64,000 nt of DNA from G963556115 sp963667375 (GTDB lineage: Bacteria > Planctomycetota > SZUA-567), in the NCBI GenBank assembly GCA_963667375.1, contig OY763323.1, forward strand, positions 2,046,001 through 2,110,000. The letters are read 5' to 3'. The notes under the pieces were generated by a model. It saw only the letters and a list, made by a program, of their open reading frames with translations, was not told where the DNA came from and made no database searches. Of this stretch, positions 1-7,150 are shown one piece after another; within the stretch, counting starts at the first letter, position 1, and each line of letters opens with the position of its first letter. A program made the position numbers and the translations under genes.

Positions 1-399
1 ACTGTGCTGGAAGACAAACTGAATGCAGTAGAGAGTCTTCCAGTATTTGGGAAGAAAACCAAACTTCATAAACAATATAGTGAGACATTTGGGGAAAACG
101 GAGATGGGGACGCAAAAATCAACTCTGACCGGATAGGTATGGTCACTCAAACGGTCACTCAGAACCTGAATTTTGACAGAGAAATTCGTGATATTGTATC
201 AGATAATGACGAGGTGTTTTTGTCTGAAAATGGCAATAAAAAAATCACAAGTACTTTTGATAAAAAGACTTGTGATTCGTTTAGTTCTGGCACGCCCGAG
301 AGGATTCGAACCCCTAATCTTCTGATCCGTAGTCAAAATTATTTTAATGTAATTCTTTGTTGTGTAATGCTTTTAATAATATATGTGTCTTGTTTGTGA
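1..399 (+). CDS. C-terminal part of an unidentified protein, possibly an integrase tail; runs through the left att core
   Basis: The frame is open from the window edge, so the start is not visible. It runs through the tRNA-derived att core (288-335) and stops at 397-399. The segment around residues 5-15 (NAVESLPVF) and the polar, threonine/glutamine-rich stretch after it resemble the disordered tails of some tyrosine recombinases that end at tRNA sites. No catalytic motif is in the visible part. It points toward the core just as the integrase at 42609-43445 does at the other end, so it may belong to another element at the same tRNA. The last 20 or so residues (ERIRTPNLLIRSQ and on) are only the tRNA sequence read as protein, and the original C-terminus was probably changed by insertion of the prophage. 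Confidence 0.4.
   Translation, partial: TVLEDKLNAVESLPVFGKKTKLHKQYSETFGENGDGDAKINSDRIGMVTQTVTQNLNFDREIRDIVSDNDEVFLSENGNKKITSTFDKKTCDSFSSGTPERIRTPNLLIRSQNYFNVILCCVMLLIIYVSCL
238..276 (-). terminator. Intrinsic terminator left of the att core
   Basis: Nine-base arms ATCACAAGT (244-252) and ACTTGTGAT (268-276) form a hairpin. On the minus strand it is followed by seven T (complement of the A run 238-244). It sits 11 bp beyond the 3' end of the tRNA-derived core, where a terminator for the tRNA transcript would be expected. The intact tRNA at 43598 has an unrelated terminator in the same relative place, which suggests each element brings its own. Confidence 0.7.
288..335. repeat. Left attachment core, 48-bp tRNA-Arg 3' fragment
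   Basis: This sequence is identical to 43598-43645. It covers the CCA end, acceptor 3' strand, T arm, variable loop and anticodon stem-loop of the tRNA in minus-strand sense. Identity stops at 336 (A here, G on the right), so the 5' half of a tRNA is missing and this copy is not a functional gene. The core lies at the junction between the prophage and whatever lies further left. Confidence 0.93.
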
Positions 400-407
400 C
401 TTGTTTT
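385..407. repeat. Putative integrase arm-type site, left
   Basis: The 23 bp contain two direct units, GTGTCTTG and GTGACTTG, 11 bp apart (one helical turn). The same sequence with one change occurs in the same orientation at 43457-43479. Each copy lies between an att core and the 3' end of an integrase gene. Paired direct repeats flanking a core are the known layout of arm-type sites bound by the N-terminal domain of tyrosine integrases; the assignment here is inferred. Confidence 0.7.
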
Positions 408-409
408 GT

Positions 410-1552
410 CTACCAAGGGATATTGTCTATTGCGCTTTCGGCGTTGCCGTGGCAGTACTGGGCGTATATTTTCAGGGTTACTTCCGGGCTGCTGTGACCC
501 ATAAGTCGCTGCACTGTCTTTAGGTCTACACCGGATCCGATCAGCTGGGTACAGAAGGTATAGCGGAGGGCATGCAGGTCTATCCTTTTCATTTCGGCTT
601 CTATCTCAGCTGAGTATTTAGTGTACAGCTCCATTTCCTTTTTATTCAGTCTTTTACCGTACTGCACTCCGTATATTGTGCAAAGCATATTATGAATATG
701 GGTTTTAAGAGTTCGTAACAGATGGTTTAGCTGTTTGCCTGTATCGGTTAAAAAGACATAGTCGTCCTTTGAAGCTGCTTCTTTTTTGAGTTCGGCTAGG
801 TCGTTAGCTACATTTTCAGTTAGTGGTATAGTCCGAATACTGGTACTGGTCTTGGGACTCCACTTATCTGTTGGCAGGACACGCATAATTTTTTTAGTTA
901 AGTCTATATTATTCCAGCGTAAATTTAAGAGTTCCTGCTTGCGCAGGCCGGTTGACAGTATTAGACGCCAGATTACAGTCCATTTGGGTGGAGCTGTATT
1001 AAGTAATACCTCTACCTCATCCTTTGTTAGAGCCCGTCTGTGCTTGACCGGTTTCTTTGGTAAAGGTTTGGCTGCCTTAATGGGATTACTGTTTAATAGG
1101 TCTCTACTGACGCCGTAATCAAGAAGACTTTTAAGTCTGGCAAGTATTTTGTTCGCTAAATTATGGCTGAGTCCTTTGTTTTGGGTAATTTCAAGCATCA
1201 TAATATCTATTGTTTTGAGGGATATACCTGAAACATTCTCTGGCAGCAAATTCATTGCATGCTCTATATAATAAATATAATCTCGGCGTGTATTAGGATT
1301 AACAATATTGGTTTGAATATGATCCTTCCAACTCTCAAAGAGATCTGAGAGCCGGTAATCATTGTCTATTGCTTCGCCTGTACGCTTGACCCGATTGAGC
1401 TTGTAAAGCTCGTCGTTCATCTCAGCAGTAGCCTCGGCTTTGGTAGGGGCTTTACTTGTCCAGCGTTTGCGTTTTTGCTTGCCGTCAATGTAGCCCAGAG
1501 ATATATCTATTTGCCAGTTCTTATCGCGTTTTTTTACTGTTCCTGTTGCCAT
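410..1552 (-). CDS. int: Tyrosine recombinase (phage integrase), left end
   Basis: This 380-aa protein has the full domain order of a phage integrase: an N-terminal AP2-like arm-binding region (about 1-60), a SAM-like core-binding domain (about 65-165) and a catalytic domain (about 170-380). Catalytic residues are visible: Arg in TGLRKQ (about 204), HALR (His327, Arg330), His353 in GHSS and nucleophile Tyr363 in KIYAQY. It is transcribed toward the left att core, its stop codon three bases past the putative arm site. The protein should cut and rejoin DNA at the tRNA-Arg core. It is not closely similar to the second integrase at 42609-43445. Which of the two integrates, and which excises or is a leftover, cannot be told from sequence. 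The start at 1552 is followed by a basic MATGTVKKRDKNW segment typical of this family. Confidence 0.92.
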   Translation of the reverse strand: MATGTVKKRDKNWQIDISLGYIDGKQKRKRWTSKAPTKAEATAEMNDELYKLNRVKRTGEAIDNDYRLSDLFESWKDHIQTNIVNPNTRRDYIYYIEHAMNLLPENVSGISLKTIDIMMLEITQNKGLSHNLANKILARLKSLLDYGVSRDLLNSNPIKAAKPLPKKPVKHRRALTKDEVEVLLNTAPPKWTVIWRLILSTGLRKQELLNLRWNNIDLTKKIMRVLPTDKWSPKTSTSIRTIPLTENVANDLAELKKEAASKDDYVFLTDTGKQLNHLLRTLKTHIHNMLCTIYGVQYGKRLNKKEMELYTKYSAEIEAEMKRIDLHALRYTFCTQLIGSGVDLKTVQRLMGHSSPEVTLKIYAQYCHGNAESAIDNIPW

Positions 1553-1706
1553 AATATAATAATAACCTCTATAAAATAATACTTATGCAATTCTATGTAA
1601 TTATCAATATATAAAAATAAGTTTTATACTTTTTATCTTATATTATAATATTTATTTGTTAAAATAAATATATAAAAGTGTTGTTTGTTTGATTCTATAT
1701 GCATCA

Positions 1707-1749
1707 CTTGACTTATGTCAAGGTTATAAACAAGTCCATATGGTATAGT
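1707..1749 (+). promoter_or_regulatory. HcpR/FNR-type operator and -10 box upstream of hcp
   Basis: A perfect inverted repeat CTTGAC-TTAT-GTCAAG lies at 1707-1722. It contains TTGAC-N4-GTCAA, the pattern reported for HcpR-type CRP/FNR-family regulators of hcp in anaerobes. A -10 hexamer TATAGT lies at 1744-1749, which predicts a start near 1756. The operator centre (1714.5) then falls at -41.5, the classic class II activator position. No -35 hexamer is evident, as expected for an activated promoter. No regulator gene of this family is in the window, so it would have to act in trans. Confidence 0.75.
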
Positions 1750-1835
1750 GAAACAGTAATAAATAAATGCGGTTTTGTTTAAGTGATTAAATGTTTAATC
1801 GCGAGAGTTAATCTTTGGTTATAAGGGAGAATACT

Positions 1836-3488
1836 ATGGCTATGTTTTGTCACCAGTGTCAAGAAACAGCAATGAATAAGGGGTGCTCTATGAAGCAGGG
1901 AGTTTGCGGTAAGACTGCTGAAGTTGCAAACTTACAGGATCTCTTTATTTGGACTCTAAAGGGTATTTCTTTTTTCGCAGTAAAAGCTAAAGCGTATGGC
2001 TGGTATGACGAAAAAACAGCCTTTTTTGTGGATAAAGGATTATTTAAAACTATTACTAATGCAGACTTTAATAAACAGGACTTTATTAATGATATAAATC
2101 AAGCAGTGCTACTTAGAGATAATTTAAAAGCCTTCCTTGAGGGGAAGGAAGAGCTTGGTAATCTTCCAGAGCAAGCAACATGGACACCATATAGTGATGA
2201 GGAAATAAGTAATAAAGCAGAATCAGGTACCGGCGGCTGGATGGAAATAGAAAACGAAGATATTCGTTCTCTTAAGGCATTAGTATTATATGGCCTTAAA
2301 GGCATTGCTGCTTATCTTGAACATGGTTATCAGATTAAAAAAGAAGGCAAGGAAATCTTTGAATATTTGATGTACGGGCTTGATCAGATTGCGCGAACGG
2401 ATATCTCTGCTGATGAGCTGGTTGCCCTTACAATGAAGACTGGAGAGTATGGTGTCAAAGTAATGGCATACCTTGATGAAGCTAATACCCGCTTCGGTGA
2501 CACCGAGATGACTGAGGTTAACCTCGGTGTAAGAAATAATCCAGGTATTCTTATTTCAGGTCACGACCTTGTAGATTTAGAAGAGCTTCTTGAGCAGACA
2601 AAAGGTACTGGAGTTGATGTTTATACCCATAGTGAGATGCTTCCAGCTCATTACAGACCGGCATTTAAGAAGTATGATAATCTTGTTGGTAACTATGGAA
2701 GTTCATGGTGGCTACAAAAGGATGAGATTAAAAAATTCAATGGTCCCGTCCTTTTTACAACGAACTGTCTTGTTCCGCCTGATTTAGACTATAAAGACAG
2801 AGTATTCGCTACTGGGGCGGTTGGTTTTGAGGGTTTAAAATACATCCCTGATAGAGCTGAAGGCGGGCATAAGGATTTTTCTGAAATAATAGCATTAGCT
2901 AGAACGTGTCAGGCACCAGTTGAATTGGAGACTGGAAAGATTGTTGGCGGGTTCGGACATAAGCAGGTTATGGCTCTTGCAGACAAGGTGATCGAAGCGG
3001 TAAAATCAGGTGCAATTAAACGTTTTGTTGTAATGGCTGGTTGTGATGGACGGCATAAAGATCGTTCGTATTTTACTGAAGTGGCGGAAAAACTTCCTAA
3101 AGATACGGTTATACTTACTGCTGGGTGTGCCAAGTACCGCTATAATAAACTTGACCTTGGGGATATTGGAGGTATACCTCGCGTTCTTGATGCAGGTCAG
3201 TGTAATGATAGTTATTCACTTGCCGTTATTGCTCTTGAACTGCAGAAAGCCTTTGGTCTTGACGACGTCAACCAGTTGCCACTCTCTTTGGATATTGCAT
3301 GGTATGAGCAGAAAGCTGTTCTTGTTCTACTTGCCTTGTTGCACCTCGGGTTTAAGAATATGCGGCTTGGTCCTACTTTGCCTGGCTTCCTTTCACCCGG
3401 TATCGCTAACGTACTTGTTGAAAACTTTGGTATTAAAGGTATTGCAACTGCAGATGAGGATGTTGCTGCAATGATGGAAGGAAATTAA
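1836..3488 (+). CDS. hcp: Hydroxylamine reductase / hybrid-cluster protein Hcp
   Basis: The product is 550 aa, the usual Hcp length. Four N-terminal cysteines (Cys5, Cys8, Cys17, Cys24; MAMFCHQCQETA onward) ligate the first Fe-S cluster with the close spacing seen in enzymes of strict anaerobes. Hybrid-cluster ligand motifs follow, including GHDL, the TNCLVPP region, GCDGRHKDR, GCAKYRY and GQCNDSYS. Hcp proteins act in nitric oxide and nitrosative-stress defence and reduce hydroxylamine in vitro. ATG 1836 is preferred over the upstream TTG at 1815 because it follows an AGGGAGA ribosome site and gives the canonical N-terminus. It is a single-gene unit with its own operator and terminator. Its place inside the prophage is unusual, and it would be lysogenic-conversion cargo. 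Confidence 0.96.
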   Translation: MAMFCHQCQETAMNKGCSMKQGVCGKTAEVANLQDLFIWTLKGISFFAVKAKAYGWYDEKTAFFVDKGLFKTITNADFNKQDFINDINQAVLLRDNLKAFLEGKEELGNLPEQATWTPYSDEEISNKAESGTGGWMEIENEDIRSLKALVLYGLKGIAAYLEHGYQIKKEGKEIFEYLMYGLDQIARTDISADELVALTMKTGEYGVKVMAYLDEANTRFGDTEMTEVNLGVRNNPGILISGHDLVDLEELLEQTKGTGVDVYTHSEMLPAHYRPAFKKYDNLVGNYGSSWWLQKDEIKKFNGPVLFTTNCLVPPDLDYKDRVFATGAVGFEGLKYIPDRAEGGHKDFSEIIALARTCQAPVELETGKIVGGFGHKQVMALADKVIEAVKSGAIKRFVVMAGCDGRHKDRSYFTEVAEKLPKDTVILTAGCAKYRYNKLDLGDIGGIPRVLDAGQCNDSYSLAVIALELQKAFGLDDVNQLPLSLDIAWYEQKAVLVLLALLHLGFKNMRLGPTLPGFLSPGIANVLVENFGIKGIATADEDVAAMMEGN

Positions 3489-3518
3489 ACGAAGTTTTAA
3501 AAATTTAGTACCTTTGCA

Positions 3519-3550
3519 AACAGTCCGTTTGAGTTTTCAAACGGACTGTT
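3519..3550. terminator. Bidirectional terminator between hcp and the leftward operon
   Basis: A perfect 14-bp stem (3519-3532 with 3537-3550) closes a GTTT loop. AATTTT follows on the plus strand. It lies between the convergent hcp and TM2 genes. Confidence 0.85.
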
Positions 3551-3579
3551 AATTTTAAAAGAAATTTATTTGAAGCTAC

Positions 3580-3888
3580 TTAATTGTTTTTAATATATGC
3601 TCCAGATTTATCTTTGAATTTTCCAATGATAATGATTATAAAGTCGATTAATGTCCAGATACCAAGTCCTCCGAGTGTTATAAGCTGTAAGATTCCTGTA
3701 CCAATCTTGCCCACATAAAACCTGTGAATTCCGAAAGTTCCAAAGAAAAAGCATAACAGTAGTGTTGCAACAAAAGATTTACTTGAGAATCCTGCTTGAG
3801 GATCTCTGATTTGTTTTCCACATGCTGGGCAGGTAAATGCAGTGTCGCTAACTTGGTTGCCACATTCTGGGCAATTTATTAATGCCAT
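3580..3888 (-). CDS. Zinc-ribbon TM2-domain membrane protein
   Basis: The 102-aa protein starts with a zinc ribbon (CPECGN and CPACGK, cysteines near 6, 9, 20 and 23). A TM2 domain follows from about residue 36: hydrophobic helix, the conserved FGIHRFYVGKI turn, then a second helix ending in LIDFIIIIIGK. TM2 proteins are small inner-membrane proteins of mostly unknown function. It is probably the last gene of the leftward operon that starts with the repressor, 50 bp after the exported protein at 3939-4526. That would make it a gene expressed in the lysogen. Confidence 0.85.
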   Translation of the reverse strand: MALINCPECGNQVSDTAFTCPACGKQIRDPQAGFSSKSFVATLLLCFFFGTFGIHRFYVGKIGTGILQLITLGGLGIWTLIDFIIIIIGKFKDKSGAYIKNN

Positions 3889-3938
3889 TTAATTTCTCCT
3901 TTTAAATTCATTTTAACAATTTACTATTACTATAATAA

Positions 3939-4526
3939 TTATTCTTTAAGTATTTCGAATGCTTGTTGTAAGCTACCGGGGTGACGCATAAAATAAATGA
4001 ATATGTCAAGCTCTTGTTTAAACATGTCTATGGTATGCTTGTCACCGTTTTGGTTAATATAGTATTCGACTTCACCAATGGAGTCAAGTTTTGCTAGGTA
4101 CCTGCCTTCTTTTAGTGAAAACATATCATCTTGATAGTAAGTAACGTTGTTCATTGTTCCATTGACATCTCGTATTGCTAATATTTCTAGATAACCAGTA
4201 TTTAAGATATAATCGCTTTCATAGTCGAAATAATCAAGCCCAAATAAATCCTCAACGTCAGTTCGGGAGATTGCTAAGTTGAATTTTTTTACGATTACTT
4301 CTTTATATTTTATTCCGGCAAAAAAATCTTTTTTACTGTCGGAAATTATTTTAGAAAATATAACATTGTTAATTTTTGAGTCTTCAAACCGTAAACTATC
4401 GCGTTCATAGCTACCTTGAATGATGTTATTGGCGAATTCTTTACCATAAAAATCATCTGCAAACAATAATGTTGTTGTTAATATAGTTAAGCAAATAACA
4501 TAATATATGGTTTTAATTAAGCCCAT
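3939..4526 (-). CDS. Putative exported protein, unknown function
   Basis: The 195-aa protein begins with a signal-peptide-like segment: Lys4, a hydrophobic stretch at about 6-22, then FADDF, with likely cleavage near residue 23. The rest is polar with several acidic and aromatic clusters (FGLDYFDYESDY near the middle) and no cysteine suggesting lipidation after the signal. I recognise no family. It lies 86 bp downstream of the cyclase-like gene on the same strand and is AT-rich like it. As a product of the lysogeny operon it may modify the envelope of the lysogen, but this is inference from location only. Confidence 0.75.
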   Translation of the reverse strand: MGLIKTIYYVICLTILTTTLLFADDFYGKEFANNIIQGSYERDSLRFEDSKINNVIFSKIISDSKKDFFAGIKYKEVIVKKFNLAISRTDVEDLFGLDYFDYESDYILNTGYLEILAIRDVNGTMNNVTYYQDDMFSLKEGRYLAKLDSIGEVEYYINQNGDKHTIDMFKQELDIFIYFMRHPGSLQQAFEILKE

Positions 4527-4537
4527 ATTCTTTTCCC

Positions 4538-4584
4538 TTACTAAAATAATAATTTGATAATATTACGTATCATCATTTTAGTAA
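4538..4584. repeat. Intergenic hairpin in the lysogeny operon
   Basis: Ten-base arms TTACTAAAAT (4538-4547) and ATTTTAGTAA (4575-4584) enclose a 27-nt loop with a small inner GATA/TATC pairing. It lies between the cyclase-like gene and the exported-protein gene. It may be a weak terminator or an mRNA-stability element. Confidence 0.5.
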
Positions 4585-4612
4585 AGAGAGAGGATTCAAT
4601 TATTACCGGAAA

Positions 4613-5539
4613 TTATTTGCACTGATCATTATTTGTAAATGGGTTTGTTGCTATTTTGTTTATATCAAGAAGGTATAATATAAATTCTAGTGTATTTTGG
4701 CATTTCTTTTTTATCTCGTCAGATTTTTTATCATTGATTTTAAATACATCGGAATATAAGTATTCTAAGTAATTCTCAGTTATGCTTTTACATGTGTTTT
4801 GGCTGGTATTAAATTCTAGTTTATCCTTGTTAGTATATACTCCATTATAAAGCCAGTTTAAAACAAAGTAACTGCCATTGTCTAAGATTTTTTTTTCTTT
4901 AAAAAATGAATTACTATAATTGGTAATAATATTCTTTATGTTTAGATATTTATTCTTTTTATCAGGTTCAGTAATATCAGCCGCATGTAAGTTAATTCTT
5001 TCGTTTATTTTTTCTAAATAGTTATGTCTTTCAATATAATTTTTACAATGATTATCAATGATGGTTCCCATCCATTTTTGAGAAGATTCAGCCTCGTGAG
5101 CGTTTACTATCGCTTTACCTAGTAAAATATTATTTTGTTCGTCAAAAAGCACATCGCCGCAACTTATTGCTCCGCGTAAAGGAAATGTATGTAAAGCAAA
5201 AATTTGGGTTATATCTGTAGAAGCAATCAATAAATCAAAAAATGAATCAAATGAGGTGTCTTTTGTGAAGTATAAAATTGTATCTGAAAATACTAGTCTG
5301 TTTAGACCATATTCTGGTAGTTGAGGGTGTTTTAAATTGTCCAGCTTTTCAGGTGTTACTTCTCCTTCAATATTATTACGACACCATTCTGGGTTGGAGC
5401 TGTATTTTTCTATATTGAGTAATCTTCTTATAAATGTATATAATTTTTGAGGGTCATTGTCGTTGCATATGTCTGAAAATCCAAGAATATCGAAAAGAGC
5501 AACAAAACATTCTCTTGACTTTATTTCGTTTGGTTTCAT
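4613..5539 (-). CDS. Class III nucleotide-cyclase-like protein
   Basis: The 308-aa protein begins almost directly with FDILGFSD (Asp17), the first metal-binding aspartate motif of class III cyclase folds. FSDTILYF follows (Asp86, candidate second metal ligand), then LRGAISCGD (about 122-130) and a GKAIVNAHEAE segment (about 143-153) similar to the helix after the catalytic strands in guanylate-cyclase-like proteins. The C-terminal 130 residues are polar and AT-rich without a recognised domain. No sensor or transmembrane segment is present, so the protein should be cytosolic. Its start is 26 bp after the repressor stop with an AAGGAT ribosome site, so the two are probably co-transcribed in the lysogen. 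Stand-alone cyclases of this fold make cCMP or cUMP in Pycsar anti-phage systems, but no cyclic-nucleotide effector is recognised beside it. The fold is moderately certain; the activity is unproven. Confidence 0.68.
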   Translation of the reverse strand: MKPNEIKSRECFVALFDILGFSDICNDNDPQKLYTFIRRLLNIEKYSSNPEWCRNNIEGEVTPEKLDNLKHPQLPEYGLNRLVFSDTILYFTKDTSFDSFFDLLIASTDITQIFALHTFPLRGAISCGDVLFDEQNNILLGKAIVNAHEAESSQKWMGTIIDNHCKNYIERHNYLEKINERINLHAADITEPDKKNKYLNIKNIITNYSNSFFKEKKILDNGSYFVLNWLYNGVYTNKDKLEFNTSQNTCKSITENYLEYLYSDVFKINDKKSDEIKKKCQNTLEFILYLLDINKIATNPFTNNDQCK

Positions 5540-5565
5540 TTTAAATCCTTTTTGTTTTAAAATAA

Positions 5566-6267
5566 TTACAGTGCATAATGTACGCTATTAACTTTTCCGA
5601 TAATTCTGTCGCCGTCTTCGATCATTATTACTTGGTGGATGGGATCCCGGTTGTCTGGGATACCGCACCAGCCTTTGGTGGTTTGGGCTAAGCGTTTTAT
5701 GGTTGTGCCGTCGTCTTTTTTGTAGATGGCGACTGGTTTGCCTAACAGAAGCTTGGGTTCAATAGGTGTGGTATCAATAGTGACAATAGCACCGGCAGGG
5801 ATTGTTGGTTCCATGCTGGTACCGGTTGAGCTTACACGAACTGCGACCATGTGCTTGGTCTGTTTGCACCAGTCTTTATGTACAATTACTATGCCTTCTG
5901 GGGAGTCTCTTACTTCCAGTGGCTGACCCGCGGCGACCTCATCGGGATAGAATGGTATCTCCCGAAAATCTTCTGGAGTAATGTCTGGCAGTTTAATAGG
6001 CTGAACCGAATATTTCAGATCTGCTCTTCCTGTGAGAATATATGCCGCGTTTCTGACTGCGTTTTCACCTACAGATTCAAGGATTTTAGCCCATTTTTCA
6101 TAGTTGGCTTTTACTTTTCCCTGAATAACACGTCTAAATTCAGACGGATCAATCGAAATTTTTTCCGAATAATCTGAAATTTTTTGTACGTCAATAAATT
6201 CTGCAAGTCTTTTTGCAATATTATCTTCCGGCTTTAGAGCAGCGGGCTTCCTACCTTTTTTAGACAT
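5566..6267 (-). CDS. LexA/CI-like phage repressor (S24 peptidase)
   Basis: The 233-aa protein joins an N-terminal helix-turn-helix region (about 15-80) to a C-terminal S24 self-cleavage domain. The scissile Ala113-Gly114 lies in EVAAGQP, the nucleophile is Ser151 in GTSMEP and the general base is Lys191 in TTIKRL. Such repressors keep the lytic operon silent and cleave themselves when RecA filaments form after DNA damage. It is divergent from the early operon and is followed 26 bp later by the cyclase-like gene. A perfect 12-bp palindrome 29 bp upstream of its start is a likely operator. The prophage is therefore expected to be SOS-inducible. Confidence 0.93.
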   Translation of the reverse strand: MSKKGRKPAALKPEDNIAKRLAEFIDVQKISDYSEKISIDPSEFRRVIQGKVKANYEKWAKILESVGENAVRNAAYILTGRADLKYSVQPIKLPDITPEDFREIPFYPDEVAAGQPLEVRDSPEGIVIVHKDWCKQTKHMVAVRVSSTGTSMEPTIPAGAIVTIDTTPIEPKLLLGKPVAIYKKDDGTTIKRLAQTTKGWCGIPDNRDPIHQVIMIEDGDRIIGKVNSVHYAL

Positions 6268-6295
6268 ATTACTCCTAAATTGCTATTGATTTTAA

Positions 6296-6307
6296 GACTG
6301 ATCAGTC
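6296..6307. promoter_or_regulatory. Candidate repressor operator
   Basis: GACTGATCAGTC is a perfect 12-bp palindrome upstream of the repressor start. A TATTTAAAT stretch beside it could be a -10 element. No second exact copy is visible in the 511-bp gap, so it may serve only autoregulation or the other operators may be degenerate. Confidence 0.5.
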
Positions 6308-6716
6308 GTATATTTAAATCATCGGCAAGAGAAACAATAGAACTTAAGCCAAATACAAATAAATTATAAGAAATTAATTATAACTATTTTCATTTTGGAG
6401 TAAATGCTATGTGATAAACAGAGTTTAATTATTTCAAGTCAGCGGCAGGCTTCTTTTCTCAATATGGCTTATCCCCGAAAACAAGCCAACAAAAACAGAA
6501 GCGATACCAAGCAAACAACCAAACACAACAAACACCAAACGCTTGCTGCTGACTATTTATATTAGGGGGAAGAGGAGATTCCTCTTTTACTAGTTTTCGA
6601 GAACTCCAGAAAAACCCGAGAACAAGTGGCAAAACTAGATTCTTATACATATCACAAAAACAATAGATCCGCCATTCAAATATTAAGACTTCGGTTGTGA
6701 CAAAACAACAAACAGG
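6308..6716. other. Noncoding control region between repressor and early operon
   Basis: No convincing gene lies in this stretch. It should hold the early promoter. AT-rich -10-like runs occur at about 6366-6395. A small hairpin AAGAGGA-GAT-TCCTCTT lies at 6570-6586 with a short T run. A wider inverted repeat, ACTAGTTTT (6589-6597) with AAAACTAG (6631-6638), encloses a direct repeat of CGAGAAC. The central part (about 6470-6545) is rich in A and C and poor in G, suggesting an unstructured leader. An 88-codon minus-strand frame here (6459-6725) has no family signature and overlaps the terminator, so I do not call it a gene. Confidence 0.55.
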
Positions 6717-6762
6717 GAGCCTCATACTATTTTTGGCGGGATAGTATCGAGGCTCTTTTTTT
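6717..6762 (+). terminator. Strong intrinsic terminator ahead of the first early gene
   Basis: A left arm at 6717-6730 pairs with 6741-6755 (GAGCCTC-ATACTAT against its complement, one bulged base), with a 10-nt loop. Seven T follow (6756-6762). It ends 16 bp before the first early start codon, so transcription from an upstream early promoter must read through or be antiterminated. It could also end transcripts arriving from elsewhere. Confidence 0.88.
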
Positions 6763-6778
6763 ACAGCAGGTCAAAACC

Positions 6779-7042
6779 ATGAGTATAGCAAATATCAATT
6801 CTAAAGAATCAAACCGTGATGATTTCGAGAAGGCGCTGGAGGTAATTGTCAATCAGACGGTTACTGCCGGGGAGCTGGCGGAAATTCTGGGTATATCCAA
6901 GAGCGCTGTCTGTAAGTGGGCGAAGCAGAAGCGGTTTCCGTCTGGAGCAGTACTGGAGCTTGGTTGTACCCGCCGTTACGTCGTAAGTCGTATATTGCGG
7001 TCAGGCCTGACCAATTACGCCAACCGCCGGGCGGAGAGATAA
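6779..7042 (+). CDS. Small helix-turn-helix protein (Cro/excisionase-like)
   Basis: The 87-aa protein has a helix-turn-helix at about residues 32-55: TAGELAEILGISKSAVCKWAKQ. The basic C-terminus (SRILRSGLTNYANRRAER) would favour DNA contact. As first gene of the lytic operon, divergent from the S24 repressor, it occupies the place of Cro or of an excisionase/DNA-binding regulator. The cysteine in the recognition helix and the lack of a dimerisation domain leave the exact role open. Confidence 0.72.
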   Translation: MSIANINSKESNRDDFEKALEVIVNQTVTAGELAEILGISKSAVCKWAKQKRFPSGAVLELGCTRRYVVSRILRSGLTNYANRRAER

Positions 7043-7045
7043 CGT

Positions 7046-7138
7046 ATGGAAATAAGATTGCTGGCGCTGTTTGGCGTTGCTGTTGGAGTTGTGTTCACCG
7101 TCATAGAGTGGCGGATAATCATAGATACATATTTTTAA
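7046..7138 (+). CDS. Very small putative membrane peptide
   Basis: A 30-codon frame starts at an ATG behind GGCGGAGAGAT and ends 12 bp before the RecT-like gene. The peptide has one hydrophobic stretch (about 4-20, LLALFGVAVGVVFTVIEW). Tight operon spacing and the ribosome site support it. The function is unknown. Confidence 0.45.
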   Translation: MEIRLLALFGVAVGVVFTVIEWRIIIDTYF

Positions 7139-7150
7139 CAGGAGGAGTTT

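Noticed and set aside
288..335. Second tRNA-Arg gene at the left end
   Set aside because: Only the 3' 48 bases are present; the D arm and 5' acceptor strand are missing.
4613..5539. Firm assignment as a Pycsar defence system
   Set aside because: The cyclase fold is plausible, but no cyclic-nucleotide-binding effector is recognised beside it.
335..5565. Separate small element (integrase plus hcp) next to a shorter phage
   Set aside because: No third att core was seen, and the arm-type sites match between the outer ends. It remains possible if a degenerate core was missed.
6459..6725. 88-codon minus-strand reading frame in the early control region
   Set aside because: It overlaps the terminator hairpin, has an odd Trp/Cys/Phe-rich composition and no ribosome site or family.
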